A stretch of DNA of 38,204 nt from positions 1 to 38,204 of the forward strand of contig CACJRQ010000010.1 of assembly GCA_902595885.1 (NCBI GenBank), in the 5' to 3' direction. A program made the position numbers and the translations under genes. Shown here in pieces: positions 17,395 through 26,096 of this stretch. This DNA is from an uncultured Pelagibacteraceae bacterium. GTDB lineage: Bacteria > Pseudomonadota > Alphaproteobacteria > Pelagibacterales > Pelagibacteraceae. The notes beneath the pieces are model-generated. The model saw only the letters and a program-made list of their open reading frames with translations, was not told where the DNA came from and made no database searches. Within the stretch, counting starts at the first letter, position 1. Each line of letters opens with the position of its first letter.

Positions 17395-17973
17395 ATGGAA
17401 ATTTTTTTAATAGGTATAATCTCATACCTAATGGGGTCAATTCCTTTTGGATTAATTTTAACTAAAGTATTTTTAAAAAAAGATATTAGAGAAATCGGTT
17501 CTGGTAATATTGGCGCAACGAATGCTTTAAGAACCGGTAACAAATTAATTGGTTTTTCAACACTGACACTTGATGTGTTAAAAGCAGTGATACCTGTTTT
17601 ATATGTAAAAATTAATTTCCCTGATACAGTATATATATCAGCTTTATGTGCTTTTATAGGTCATGTGTTTCCAGTATGGTTAAAATTTAAAGGTGGCAAA
17701 GGTGTAGCGACATATGTTGGGATACTTTTTTCTTTAAATATTATTTTTGGTTTAGTATTTGGTGTTTGTTGGTTGATAATTTTTTTTATTTCTAAATATT
17801 CATCTTTAGCTTCTTTGATAGGATCACTTTCTATACCTGTTTATATTTTAATTTTGGAGGGTTTAGAAAATGTATTTTTTTATATAATTATGTTTATTTT
17901 AATATTTTTTACCCACAGAGAAAATATTAAACGCTTGAAAAATAAAGAAGAAACTAAGACAAAAATTTATTAA
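17395..17973 (+). CDS. plsY: Acyl-phosphate glycerol-3-phosphate acyltransferase
   Basis: A 192-residue integral membrane PlsY. The three conserved loops are present: GSIPFGLILTK near the start, GSGNIGATNALRTGNK, and GHVFPVWLKFKGGKGVAT. About five membrane helices are predicted. The enzyme moves an acyl chain from acyl-phosphate (made by PlsX) to glycerol-3-phosphate, the first step of phospholipid synthesis. It starts two bases after the dihydroorotase-like gene and so probably shares its transcript. The C-terminus is short and basic. Confidence 0.96.
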   Translation: MEIFLIGIISYLMGSIPFGLILTKVFLKKDIREIGSGNIGATNALRTGNKLIGFSTLTLDVLKAVIPVLYVKINFPDTVYISALCAFIGHVFPVWLKFKGGKGVATYVGILFSLNIIFGLVFGVCWLIIFFISKYSSLASLIGSLSIPVYILILEGLENVFFYIIMFILIFFTHRENIKRLKNKEETKTKIY

Positions 17974-17982
17974 TTTGACTAT

Positions 17983-18003
17983 CAAACTCTTTTGAGTAGT
18001 TTG
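17983..18003 (+). other. Small inverted repeat just before topA
   Basis: The 37-base spacer between plsY and topA contains CAAACT and AGTTTG as a 6-base inverted repeat. Overlapping it is a second small palindrome, ACTC-TTTT-GAGT (17986-17997). The two foldings exclude each other. Only a few bases separate it from the topA ATG at 18011, so in mRNA it could affect initiation. It may equally be chance in AT-rich DNA. Confidence 0.3.
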
Positions 18004-18010
18004 TTATTTT

Positions 18011-20614
18011 ATGAATCTGGTCATAGTTGAAAGCCCTGCTAAAGCTAAAACAATTAATAAATATTTAGGTGATAACTATACTGTTTTAGCTAGCTATGGT
18101 CATATTAGAGATCTTCCTTCGAAAAATGGATCAGTTGATCCCGATCAAAATTTTAAAATGGAATGGGAAGTTGATAGCTTTTCAAAAAAATATCTTAAAG
18201 AAATTTCAGATGCTGCAAAAGATTCATCTAAAATAATTCTTGCTACTGACCCAGATCGTGAAGGAGAGGCTATAGCTTGGCATGTAAAAGAATATTTAGA
18301 TGAAAAAAAACTTTTAAAGGATAAAGAAATTGAACGTGTGGTATTTAACGAAATAACAAAAAAAGCCGTCACACATGGTATTGAAAATCCAAGACAGATA
18401 GAGCCCTTATTAGTCGATGCATACATGGCTAGAAGAGCACTAGATTATTTGGTGGGATTTAATATATCACCAATACTTTGGACTAAATTACCTGGTTCAA
18501 AATCAGCAGGTAGAGTTCAATCTGTTGCACTAAAATTGATTACTGAAAGAGAGCACGAAATTGAATTATTCAAACCTGAAGAATTTTGGACATTAAGTAT
18601 TAATTTTCAGGATAAAAACAAAAGCAAAATTACAGCAAGTATTTCTCAACTTGATGGAGAAAAAATTGAAAAATTCTCATTTAAAAATAAAGAGGAAATT
18701 AAAAAGGCAATTTCTAATATTAAGACCAAAAAATTTAACATAACTGATATTTCCTCAAAAATTGTTAGCAGAAATCCCTCAGGACCATTTACTACTTCAA
18801 CACTTCAGCAAGTTGCTTCTAGTAGATTGGGTTTTGGTGCATCAAGAACAATGCAAATAGCGCAAAAACTTTATCAAGGAATAGAAATTGAGGGAGATAC
18901 AGTTGGGTTAATTACTTATATGAGAACGGATGGAACTAATTTATCAGCTGATGCTGTCTCTGATTTTAGAAATTTTATTAAAAAGGAATATGGTAACGAA
19001 TACTTGCCAGAAAATCCAAATAATTACTCAGGTAAAAAAGCAAAAAATGCTCAGGAAGCTCATGAAGCAATAAGACCAACTGATATTAATAGAAATCCAG
19101 ATTCTGTTAAAAAGTATTTAAGTTCTGACCAGCAAAAATTATATTCTTTAATTTGGTCTAGAGCTCTATCGTCACAAATGGAAACGGCAAAATTTGATAG
19201 AAATACAATTACGATTGATTCTGAAGACAGTAAAACTACATGTAAATCAAGCGGATCTGTTTTGAAATTTGATGGATTTTTAAAAGTTTATTCAAACCAA
19301 ACTAAAGATGATGATGAGCAAATTTTACCTGAGATGTCAAAGGGACCAATTAATATAGAAGCTCTTATTGATGAACAACATTTTACTCAACCTCCCCCAC
19401 GTTACTCTGAGGCAAGTTTGGTTAAAAAATTAGAAGAGTTAGGAATTGGTAGACCTTCAACTTATGCAAGTATAATTTCAACAATAGCAAATAGAGGTTA
19501 TGCTGAAATAGTTAATAAAAGATTTTTTCCAACTGACAGAGGTAAATTAATTTCTGCATTTTTGGAAAAACTATTTTCAAAGTATGTGGATTATAATTTT
19601 ACAGCAGGACTGGAAGATCAGTTAGATGATATTACCTCAGGTAAAGAAAGTTGGTTAAAAGTTTTAGAGTTGTTTTGGAAGGATTTTAATAGCAATGTTT
19701 CAGAGGTAAAAGAAAAAAGAACTAGAGAAGTTTTGGATCTTTTAAATGAAAGTTTGGGAGCATTGATATTTGATACCGATAAAGAAGGAAAAATAGTTAG
19801 AAAATGTCAGTTATGTAATACTGGTTCGCTGAGTTTAAAAAATAGTTTTAGAGGAGGTGCTTTTATTGGGTGTTCAAACTATCCAGAATGTAAGTTTACA
19901 AGACCCTTATCAAAAGCTAAAGCAGCTGCTCAGTCACAATTAGCAGAACCAAAATTTCTTGGAAAACACGAAAATGGAAATGATATTTTTCTGAAAAATG
20001 GAAGATTTGGTCCTTATCTTCAATACGAGAGGGTTCTAGAAGAAAATATAAAGGAAGAAAAACCTAAAAAGAGAAAAAAAACTAAAAAAAATAAAACTGA
20101 TGTTAATGAATTATTGAAAAATGTATCAATACCTAAAGGTATAGAGTTAGAAAGTATTGATCTGGAAAAAGCGAAATTTTTATGTTCGCTTCCTAAATCA
20201 TTGGGTATTAATCCTGAAAATCAAAAGGAAATTACCCTAAATACAGGTAGATTTGGACCATATTTAAAATGTGAAAATAAATCAGCTAGAATAGAAAATG
20301 TAGAAGAAATTTTTTCTATAGGATTAAATAGAGCTATTACACTAATAGCAGAAGCAAAACCTGGACGAATGTCGTCATCTATCATTAAAGATTTAGGTGA
20401 ACATCCAGAGGATAAAAAGCCAGTTCGAGTTATGAAGGGTCAATATGGACCATATATTAAATATAAATCTCTAAATGCAACAATACCCGAGGAAAAAGAT
20501 CCAACTGATCTTACTATGGAAGAAGCTTTAATCCTTATTGAGAAAAGACGAGAGTACGATAAAAGTAAGAAATCAAAAGTAAAAAAAAAGATTAAAAATA
20601 AAAAGAAAGATTGA
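18011..20614 (+). CDS. topA: DNA topoisomerase I
   Basis: An 867-residue type IA topoisomerase. The Toprim domain starts MNLVIVESPAKAKTINKYLG and includes the acidic DPDREGEAIAWH motif. The catalytic Tyr303 lies in GLITYMRTDGTNLS. The PGSKSAGRVQSVALKLI and GIGRPSTYASIIS motifs are intact. The C-terminal region has one four-cysteine zinc ribbon (CQLC ... CSNYPEC), followed by repeats with GRFGPYL or GQYGPYI. The end is a very lysine-rich tail. It relaxes negative supercoils. It is followed by a RidA-family gene after three bases. Confidence 0.97.
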   Translation: MNLVIVESPAKAKTINKYLGDNYTVLASYGHIRDLPSKNGSVDPDQNFKMEWEVDSFSKKYLKEISDAAKDSSKIILATDPDREGEAIAWHVKEYLDEKKLLKDKEIERVVFNEITKKAVTHGIENPRQIEPLLVDAYMARRALDYLVGFNISPILWTKLPGSKSAGRVQSVALKLITEREHEIELFKPEEFWTLSINFQDKNKSKITASISQLDGEKIEKFSFKNKEEIKKAISNIKTKKFNITDISSKIVSRNPSGPFTTSTLQQVASSRLGFGASRTMQIAQKLYQGIEIEGDTVGLITYMRTDGTNLSADAVSDFRNFIKKEYGNEYLPENPNNYSGKKAKNAQEAHEAIRPTDINRNPDSVKKYLSSDQQKLYSLIWSRALSSQMETAKFDRNTITIDSEDSKTTCKSSGSVLKFDGFLKVYSNQTKDDDEQILPEMSKGPINIEALIDEQHFTQPPPRYSEASLVKKLEELGIGRPSTYASIISTIANRGYAEIVNKRFFPTDRGKLISAFLEKLFSKYVDYNFTAGLEDQLDDITSGKESWLKVLELFWKDFNSNVSEVKEKRTREVLDLLNESLGALIFDTDKEGKIVRKCQLCNTGSLSLKNSFRGGAFIGCSNYPECKFTRPLSKAKAAAQSQLAEPKFLGKHENGNDIFLKNGRFGPYLQYERVLEENIKEEKPKKRKKTKKNKTDVNELLKNVSIPKGIELESIDLEKAKFLCSLPKSLGINPENQKEITLNTGRFGPYLKCENKSARIENVEEIFSIGLNRAITLIAEAKPGRMSSSIIKDLGEHPEDKKPVRVMKGQYGPYIKYKSLNATIPEEKDPTDLTMEEALILIEKRREYDKSKKSKVKKKIKNKKKD

Positions 20615-20617
20615 TTT

Positions 20618-21079
20618 ATGAGTTTTGAAAATAAAATTGAGAAACTTGGTATAAAACTACCAGATGCTAAACCACCAGTTGGATCATACGTAGCAACAAA
20701 AATAGTTGGAAATTTACTTTATATTTCTGGACAAATTTCTATTTCAGAAAATGGTGAATTAATAAAAGGAAAAGTTGGAAAAGATTTGTCTGTAGAGGAA
20801 GGTTATAAAGCAGCAGAAAGATGTGGTTTAAGTATTGTATCTCAAGCAAAAGTAGCTTGTAATGGAGATCTTTCAAAGATTAAATCATGTGTAAAATTAA
20901 CAGGTTTTGTTAATTCAACGGATAACTTTACCGAACAACCAAAAGTAATTAATGGTGCTTCCGATTTAATTGCTTCAATTTTTGAAGATGCAGGAATGCA
21001 TACTAGAGCAGCAGTAAGTACAAATAGCTTACCACTTGGTGTATCTGTTGAAGTTGATGCAATTTTTGAATTGAATTAA
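20618..21079 (+). CDS. RidA/YjgF family protein
   Basis: A 153-residue member of the RidA (YjgF/YER057c/UK114) superfamily, longer than the 128-residue archetype. Visible family features are LYISGQISISENGELIKGKVG and the C-terminal TRAAVSTNSLPLGVSVEVDA. In the latter, the Arg matches the position that binds the substrate carboxylate in RidA, so imine/enamine deaminase activity is possible. The longer subgroup (YjgH/Rid-like) is less well characterised. It begins three bases after topA and ends two bases from the convergent ugd gene. Confidence 0.9.
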   Translation: MSFENKIEKLGIKLPDAKPPVGSYVATKIVGNLLYISGQISISENGELIKGKVGKDLSVEEGYKAAERCGLSIVSQAKVACNGDLSKIKSCVKLTGFVNSTDNFTEQPKVINGASDLIASIFEDAGMHTRAAVSTNSLPLGVSVEVDAIFELN

Positions 21080-21080
21080 A

Positions 21081-22379
21081 TTATCTTCCAATACCAAAAT
21101 ATTTAAAACCATGTTTTTTAATTTTATCCGGTGAATAAATATTTCTCATATCATAAATTATGAGTTTTTTATTTTTTGAAAATTTTTTAAAATTAATTGA
21201 CTTAAAATCATTCCATTCAGTATGAACAATTGCAATATCAGCTCCTTTGAGCGACTCTTTTATTGAACTAGAAAATTCAACATTTTTTAATTTTCTAAAT
21301 TCTTTTTTTGATCCTGTTGGATCATAATATTTTATTTTAGCTCCTTTTTTTGAAAGAAAAGGAATTAATTTTAAGCTTGATGAGTCTCTCATATCATCAG
21401 TATTTGCTTTAAAAGTTACACCTAGAAAAGAAACAATTTTATTTTTAATTTTATTTTTTAAAATAAAATTAACTCTTTTAGATAATAAATCAGATCTTAT
21501 GTTGTTAGATTTTATAACACTTTTAATTATTGATAAGTTAGTTTTAAATTTGTCAGCAGTAGAAACTATAGCTTTAGTATCTTTAGGAAAACAAGACCCA
21601 CCATAAGCAGGACCAGCTCTTAAAAATCTGCTGCCAATTCTTTTATCAAGGCCAATACCTATTGAGATATCCTCAACATCTATACCTATTTTTTCACATA
21701 AATTCGCTATTTCATTAATGAATGTGACTTTAGTTGCCAAAAAAGCATTAGAGGCATATTTTATTAACTCTGCTGATCTTCTGTTGGTAGATATATATTT
21801 TGCACCTTTAGAAATTAATGGTGCATATAAACTTTTTAATACTCTTTGTGACTTACTATCGTTTGAACCAACAATAACTCTGTCAGGGTAAACAAAATCT
21901 CTAATAGCCTCACCTTCTCTTAAAAATTCAGGATTTGAAACTACTGAAAAATATTTTTTATTAACATTTTTAGATATAATTTTTTCAAGGTCATCGCCTG
22001 TTGTAACAGGTACAGTGGACTTATTAATTATAATTTTATATTTATTAATTGATTTCGATATTTCTTTTCCAGCAGTGTATACTTGACTTAAATCAGCACT
22101 ATTACTATTTTTTTTTGTTGGAGTGCCTACACAAATAAAAATAATATCTGATTTTTTTACTGATTCTTTTAGGTTTGTTGAAAAATTTAATCTTTTGTTT
22201 TTATAATTTTTTAGAACCAATTCTTCTAAACCAGGTTCATAAATAGGAATAATACCTTTTTTTAAATTATTAATTTTATTTATATTTTTATCAACGCATA
22301 TTACTTCATTACCTAAATCTGAAAAACAGACACCACTTACTAAACCAACATAACCAGTGCCAATCATACATAATCTCAT
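21081..22379 (-). CDS. ugd: UDP-glucose 6-dehydrogenase
   Basis: A 432-residue enzyme of the UDP-glucose/GDP-mannose dehydrogenase family. The N-terminal Rossmann motif is MIGTGYVGLVSGVCFSDLG. The catalytic Cys263 sits in GPAYGGSCFPKDTKA, and Lys207 in ELIKYASNAFLATK. It oxidises UDP-glucose to UDP-glucuronate with two NAD+. It overlaps the upstream galU by four bases, so the two make a short pathway from glucose-1-phosphate to UDP-glucuronate for polysaccharide or glycolipid synthesis. The gene is noticeably more AT- and lysine-rich than topA next to it. Confidence 0.96.
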   Translation of the reverse strand: MRLCMIGTGYVGLVSGVCFSDLGNEVICVDKNINKINNLKKGIIPIYEPGLEELVLKNYKNKRLNFSTNLKESVKKSDIIFICVGTPTKKNSNSADLSQVYTAGKEISKSINKYKIIINKSTVPVTTGDDLEKIISKNVNKKYFSVVSNPEFLREGEAIRDFVYPDRVIVGSNDSKSQRVLKSLYAPLISKGAKYISTNRRSAELIKYASNAFLATKVTFINEIANLCEKIGIDVEDISIGIGLDKRIGSRFLRAGPAYGGSCFPKDTKAIVSTADKFKTNLSIIKSVIKSNNIRSDLLSKRVNFILKNKIKNKIVSFLGVTFKANTDDMRDSSSLKLIPFLSKKGAKIKYYDPTGSKKEFRKLKNVEFSSSIKESLKGADIAIVHTEWNDFKSINFKKFSKNKKLIIYDMRNIYSPDKIKKHGFKYFGIGR

Positions 22380-23191
22380 AATTTACCAATTTCTTTTGAC
22401 GAGTTGATATATCCATTCATTGTTCCACAATCAAGATATTTACCTTCAAAATTATGAGCTACAAATTTTTCCTTATCATTAATTAATAACTGTATAGCGT
22501 CTGTAATATGAATCTCTTTACCTTTGCTGGTTTTAAGAGATTTAATTTTTTTAAAAATTGTACGCGGTAATATATATCTTCCAATTACAGCATTATTAGA
22601 TGGAGCTTTTTTTATAGACGGTTTTTCAACAACGCCATCAATAGTATAATTTCTTTTATTTAATTTTTTGTTAATTTTATATATTCCCCATCTTGAAACA
22701 CTTTTTTTTTTTACTTTCATTGATGCCATAACTGATGCTCGGTATTTTCTGTGAACTTTAATCATTGACTTAGAGCAGTTTTTTTTAATTATCAAATCAT
22801 CTGGTAACAACATTAAAAAATATTTATTTTTAATATATTTTTGAGTTTTAAGAACAGCATCACCTGTGCCTTTTGGAATATTTTGAAATACAAACTTAAT
22901 TTTATTTTTATATTTGAGTATCTTCTTATATTCATTAATTATCCTTGGATCTTTCTTTTTATTAATAATATTTTTATAAAATTGATCACTATAAAAATAT
23001 TTTTTTATTATTAATTTTCTAGAAGAAATAACAAATACAATTTCTTTAATACCTGCCTCAATACATTCATCAAGAATATATTCAATTCCAGGCCTACCAT
23101 TAATCGGTAGAAGCTCTTTAGCAAAAACACTGGTCAAAGGCAGCAACCTTGTGCCAAGTCCAGCCAAAGGAATAATTGCTTGTTTAATCAT
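22376..23191 (-). CDS. galU: UTP-glucose-1-phosphate uridylyltransferase
   Basis: A 271-residue nucleotidyltransferase. The N-terminal IIPLAGLGTRLLPLTSVFAK with Lys25 is the UTP-binding loop of GalU. PINGRPGIEYILDECIEAGI and GTGDAVLKTQKYI follow, with the metal-binding Asp in LMLLPDDLI. The C-terminal GKEIHITDAIQLLIN is also characteristic. It is a little shorter than the E. coli enzyme (about 300 residues). It makes UDP-glucose, the substrate of Ugd downstream. It is divergent from panC with a 34-base spacer, so the promoters of the two genes must overlap or lie inside coding sequence. Confidence 0.96.
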   Translation of the reverse strand: MIKQAIIPLAGLGTRLLPLTSVFAKELLPINGRPGIEYILDECIEAGIKEIVFVISSRKLIIKKYFYSDQFYKNIINKKKDPRIINEYKKILKYKNKIKFVFQNIPKGTGDAVLKTQKYIKNKYFLMLLPDDLIIKKNCSKSMIKVHRKYRASVMASMKVKKKSVSRWGIYKINKKLNKRNYTIDGVVEKPSIKKAPSNNAVIGRYILPRTIFKKIKSLKTSKGKEIHITDAIQLLINDKEKFVAHNFEGKYLDCGTMNGYINSSKEIGKL

Positions 23192-23225
23192 TTAAATGTT
23201 TTACTTATTAAATATTTTAATACAA

Positions 23226-24041
23226 ATGAAAATTTTATTAAACAATACTTCATTAATTGAATCTTTAAGGCCATTTAATGACCTCGGTTTTGTTCCAACT
23301 ATGGGTGGAATACATAAAGGTCATTTATCGCTTATAAACAAATCTAACAAATTTTGTAAAAAAACAATTGTAAGTATTTTTATTAATCCAAAACAATTTA
23401 ATAATAAAAGAGATTTAAAATCTTATCCACGAAATATTAAAAAGGATTTAAAAATTCTAAAAAAAAGTAAAAAAGTTGATTTTGTTTATCTTCCAAAATT
23501 TAACGATATTTACCAAAATAAAAAAAAACCAAAAATTAAACTAATTAAAAAAGATAAAATTTTGTGTGCCAAATTTAGAAAAGGCCATTTTGAAGGAGTT
23601 TTAGATGTAATGAATAGACTAACTAAAATTGTAAATCCTCGAAAGATTTTTATGGGAGAAAAAGATTTTCAACAATTATATTTAGTTAAAAAACTATTGG
23701 AAAAAAATTATAAAACTAAAGTAATTCCTTGTAAAACAATTCGCGATAATAATAAAGTAGCACTGTCATCAAGAAATTATCTTTTAAATAAATATAATTT
23801 AGCTACAGCAGCTAATGTATTTAAAAAACTACAAAATATTAAAAAAAAAATTACAAACAATAAAAATATCTCTAACTTTTTAAGGTTTGAAAAAAATAAA
23901 TTAAGAAATAATTATAAAATTAAAATCGATTACTTGGAGCTAAGAAATATAAATAATCTAAAACCTTCAAATAAAAAGAAAAATTCAAGATTATTTATTG
24001 CTTACTATTTAAATAATGTGAGATTGATTGATAATATTTAA
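23226..24041 (+). CDS. panC: Pantothenate synthetase
   Basis: A 271-residue PanC when started at the ATG at 23226 (MKILLNNTSLIESL). An ATG ten codons upstream is in frame, but it gives an extension with no family character. The ATP loop PTMGGIHKGHLSLI (24-37) is intact, as are SIFINPKQF, LCAKFRKGHFEGV, GEKDFQQLYLVKKL and SSRNYLL. The enzyme joins pantoate and beta-alanine with ATP. No panB or panD lies next to it here. The gene is extremely AT-rich, with Lys and Asn dominating the protein, but every motif is kept, so I see no sign of decay. Confidence 0.95.
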   Translation: MKILLNNTSLIESLRPFNDLGFVPTMGGIHKGHLSLINKSNKFCKKTIVSIFINPKQFNNKRDLKSYPRNIKKDLKILKKSKKVDFVYLPKFNDIYQNKKKPKIKLIKKDKILCAKFRKGHFEGVLDVMNRLTKIVNPRKIFMGEKDFQQLYLVKKLLEKNYKTKVIPCKTIRDNNKVALSSRNYLLNKYNLATAANVFKKLQNIKKKITNNKNISNFLRFEKNKLRNNYKIKIDYLELRNINNLKPSNKKKNSRLFIAYYLNNVRLIDNI

Positions 24042-24043
24042 TT

Positions 24044-25417
24044 TTATAAAAAATAAGCACCAACCCCTAAAAATGATACAAAACCAATTACGTCTGTAAT
24101 TGTTGTCACAAATACACTTGAAGCAATCGCTGGGTCAATATTCATTTTTTTTAGGGTAAAAGGAACTAATATTCCAAATAATCCAGCTATGATCATTGTT
24201 AGCACCATTGATATCGCTATGATCACCGAAAGGATACTATCTTCAAACCATAATTGAACAATGAAAGCACTTATTGCTGCAAATATAATTCCATTTAAAA
24301 TACCAATTGAAAATTCTTTAAATACATTTGATGAGAAATTATTTTGAGTTAAATCATTTGTGGCTATAGTTCTTACAGTAACTGCAAGTGTTTGCATTCC
24401 AGCATTTCCGCCCATTGAAGCTACAATCGGCATTAAGAAAGCCAATACTACCATTTGTTCAATTGTTGCTCCAAATAAACTAATGCACCATGTGGCTAGA
24501 AAGGCAGTAAATAAATTAAGTAAAAGCCAATTGAATCTTCTCTTTGTTTTTTTTACAACTCCATCAGTAATTTCCTCATCTCCTACTCCCGCTAATCTTA
24601 AAGCATCTTCTTCAGCTTCCTCTTTCAAAACTGTTAAAACATCATCATTCATAATCATACCAACTAATTTGTTGTTTTTGTCTACAACAGCAGCTGAATT
24701 TAAATTATAATTTTCAAATAAGTTGGCGACTTCCTCTTTATCCATTTCAACGGGGATTAATAATTGTGATTCTGACATAATTGTTGCCATTTTAGTATCA
24801 CGTGGTGTTGTTAAAACTCTAGATGAAGGAACAGTACCTATTGGTTTGAAATCTTCATTAACAATAAAAATTTCTAAAAATTCCTCAGGTAAATCTTTAT
24901 TTTCTCTTAAATAGTCAATTGTTTGACCTACAGACCAATTACTTGGTATAGCAGTAAATTCACGCTGCATAAGTCTAGCAGCAGTGTCCTCTGGATAGCT
25001 TAAGCTTTCTAATAGAGCAAATCTATCTTTAGGAGGTAAAGAGCTAAGAATTGCATTTTTATCCTCTTCAGGAACATTTTCTAATATAGATATAGCATCG
25101 TCTGACTCTAAACCTTTTAGGATGCTAACTATAGAATCTGAGGATAAATAGGTAATAATTTCTGATTGAATAGACTCATTTAATTCTACAAAAACCTCTG
25201 GATCAATATTGAAATTATTTAGTTTAATTAAACTTTCTCTATCTCCTTCGTTAAGGTGTTCAATAATATCTGCAGCATCAGCAGGGTGCATTTCATTAAA
25301 TGAATTTGTAATAAATTGAGCATCATTGTTAGCTATTTTGCTAGTAACAACTCTTATATATTCTTTATTAAACTCAAAATTTACTTTTTTATCTTTAGTT
25401 TTTTTAGTTAAAGACAT
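24044..25417 (-). CDS. mgtE: Magnesium transporter MgtE
   Basis: A 457-residue MgtE channel. An N-terminal MgtE_N helical superdomain spans about 30-140 (AADIIEHLNEGDRESLI, PEEDKNAILSSLPPKDRFAL). A CBS-domain pair follows at about 143-265, then a connecting helix and five membrane helices from about 296 to the end. The conserved MPIVASMGGNAGMQTLAV and the C-terminal TTITDVIGFVSFLG line the pore. In known MgtE, magnesium bound between the cytosolic domains closes the pore. It converges on panC with two bases between the stops. It is divergent from lipB (61 bases), and a perfect TATAAT on its strand (25472-25477) could be its -10 box, although no good -35 is present. Confidence 0.96.
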   Translation of the reverse strand: MSLTKKTKDKKVNFEFNKEYIRVVTSKIANNDAQFITNSFNEMHPADAADIIEHLNEGDRESLIKLNNFNIDPEVFVELNESIQSEIITYLSSDSIVSILKGLESDDAISILENVPEEDKNAILSSLPPKDRFALLESLSYPEDTAARLMQREFTAIPSNWSVGQTIDYLRENKDLPEEFLEIFIVNEDFKPIGTVPSSRVLTTPRDTKMATIMSESQLLIPVEMDKEEVANLFENYNLNSAAVVDKNNKLVGMIMNDDVLTVLKEEAEEDALRLAGVGDEEITDGVVKKTKRRFNWLLLNLFTAFLATWCISLFGATIEQMVVLAFLMPIVASMGGNAGMQTLAVTVRTIATNDLTQNNFSSNVFKEFSIGILNGIIFAAISAFIVQLWFEDSILSVIIAISMVLTMIIAGLFGILVPFTLKKMNIDPAIASSVFVTTITDVIGFVSFLGVGAYFL

Positions 25418-25438
25418 AAATCTACCTATAATTTAGAT

Positions 25439-25467
25439 TTGCACTATTAATACATAATAAAGATAAT
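25439..25467 (+). promoter_or_regulatory. Candidate sigma-70 promoter for lipB
   Basis: TTGCAC (25439-25444) and GATAAT (25462-25467) are separated by 17 bases. Both resemble the sigma-70 hexamers and the spacing is ideal. Transcription would start near 25474, leaving a leader of only about five bases before the lipB ATG at 25479. The lipB mRNA would then be nearly leaderless. In DNA this AT-rich such matches can occur by chance, but the position is exactly where one is needed. Confidence 0.5.
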
Positions 25468-25478
25468 ACAAATTATAA

Positions 25479-26096
25479 ATGAACATAGAGATCAAAAAGT
25501 CAATAAAACCAGTAAATTATTTTGATGCTATTAATATACTAGAGTCAAGATTAAAGGATTTATATGAAAATAATGAGCAAGAATTAATTTGGACTTTAGA
25601 ACATAATGAAGTTTTTACTGCAGGAACTTCCTATAAAGAAAATGAGATTATTGATAAATCCATTAAAATATTAGAAACGAATAGAGGTGGTAAAATTACT
25701 TACCATGGACCAGGTCAATTAATTTGTTATTTTGTTTTAGACTTAAGGAAAAAAAAGGATATCAGAAAATTTATAACAATTATCGAAAAAACAATAATTC
25801 AAACTTTAAAATTTTATAAAATAGAAGCTTTTCCAGATAAAGATAATATCGGTATATGGCATAAATATAATAATGAAGTTAAAAAAATTGCTGCGATAGG
25901 TATCAGAGTTAGCAAATGGATTGCCTATCATGGTTTTGCAATAAATATAAATAATGATCTAGAAAATTATAAAAAAATTATACCATGTGGTATTTCAGAT
26001 AAAGGAGTAACTAATTTAAAAAATATTTTAGATCAGGATTACTCAAATCTAAGTGATATATTAATTAAAAATTTTATTTCAAATTTGAAAATCTAA
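25479..26096 (+). CDS. lipB: Octanoyl-[acyl carrier protein]-protein N-octanoyltransferase
   Basis: A 205-residue LipB. The substrate-binding [20 protein letters not shown] is intact. The catalytic pair is Lys136 ([10 protein letters not shown]) and Cys170 ([12 protein letters not shown]). Their 34-residue spacing equals that in the M. tuberculosis enzyme. It moves octanoate from acyl carrier protein to the lipoyl domains of 2-oxoacid dehydrogenases and the glycine cleavage H protein, before LipA adds sulfur. No lipA lies beside it. The last 23 bases overlap the end of the convergent pseudouridine synthase gene. Confidence 0.95.
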   Translation: MNIEIKKSIKPVNYFDAINILESRLKDLYENNEQELIWTLEHNEVFTAGTSYKENEIIDKSIKILETNRGGKITYHGPGQLICYFVLDLRKKKDIRKFITIIEKTIIQTLKFYKIEAFPDKDNIGIWHKYNNEVKKIAAIGIRVSKWIAYHGFAININNDLENYKKIIPCGISDKGVTNLKNILDQDYSNLSDILIKNFISNLKI

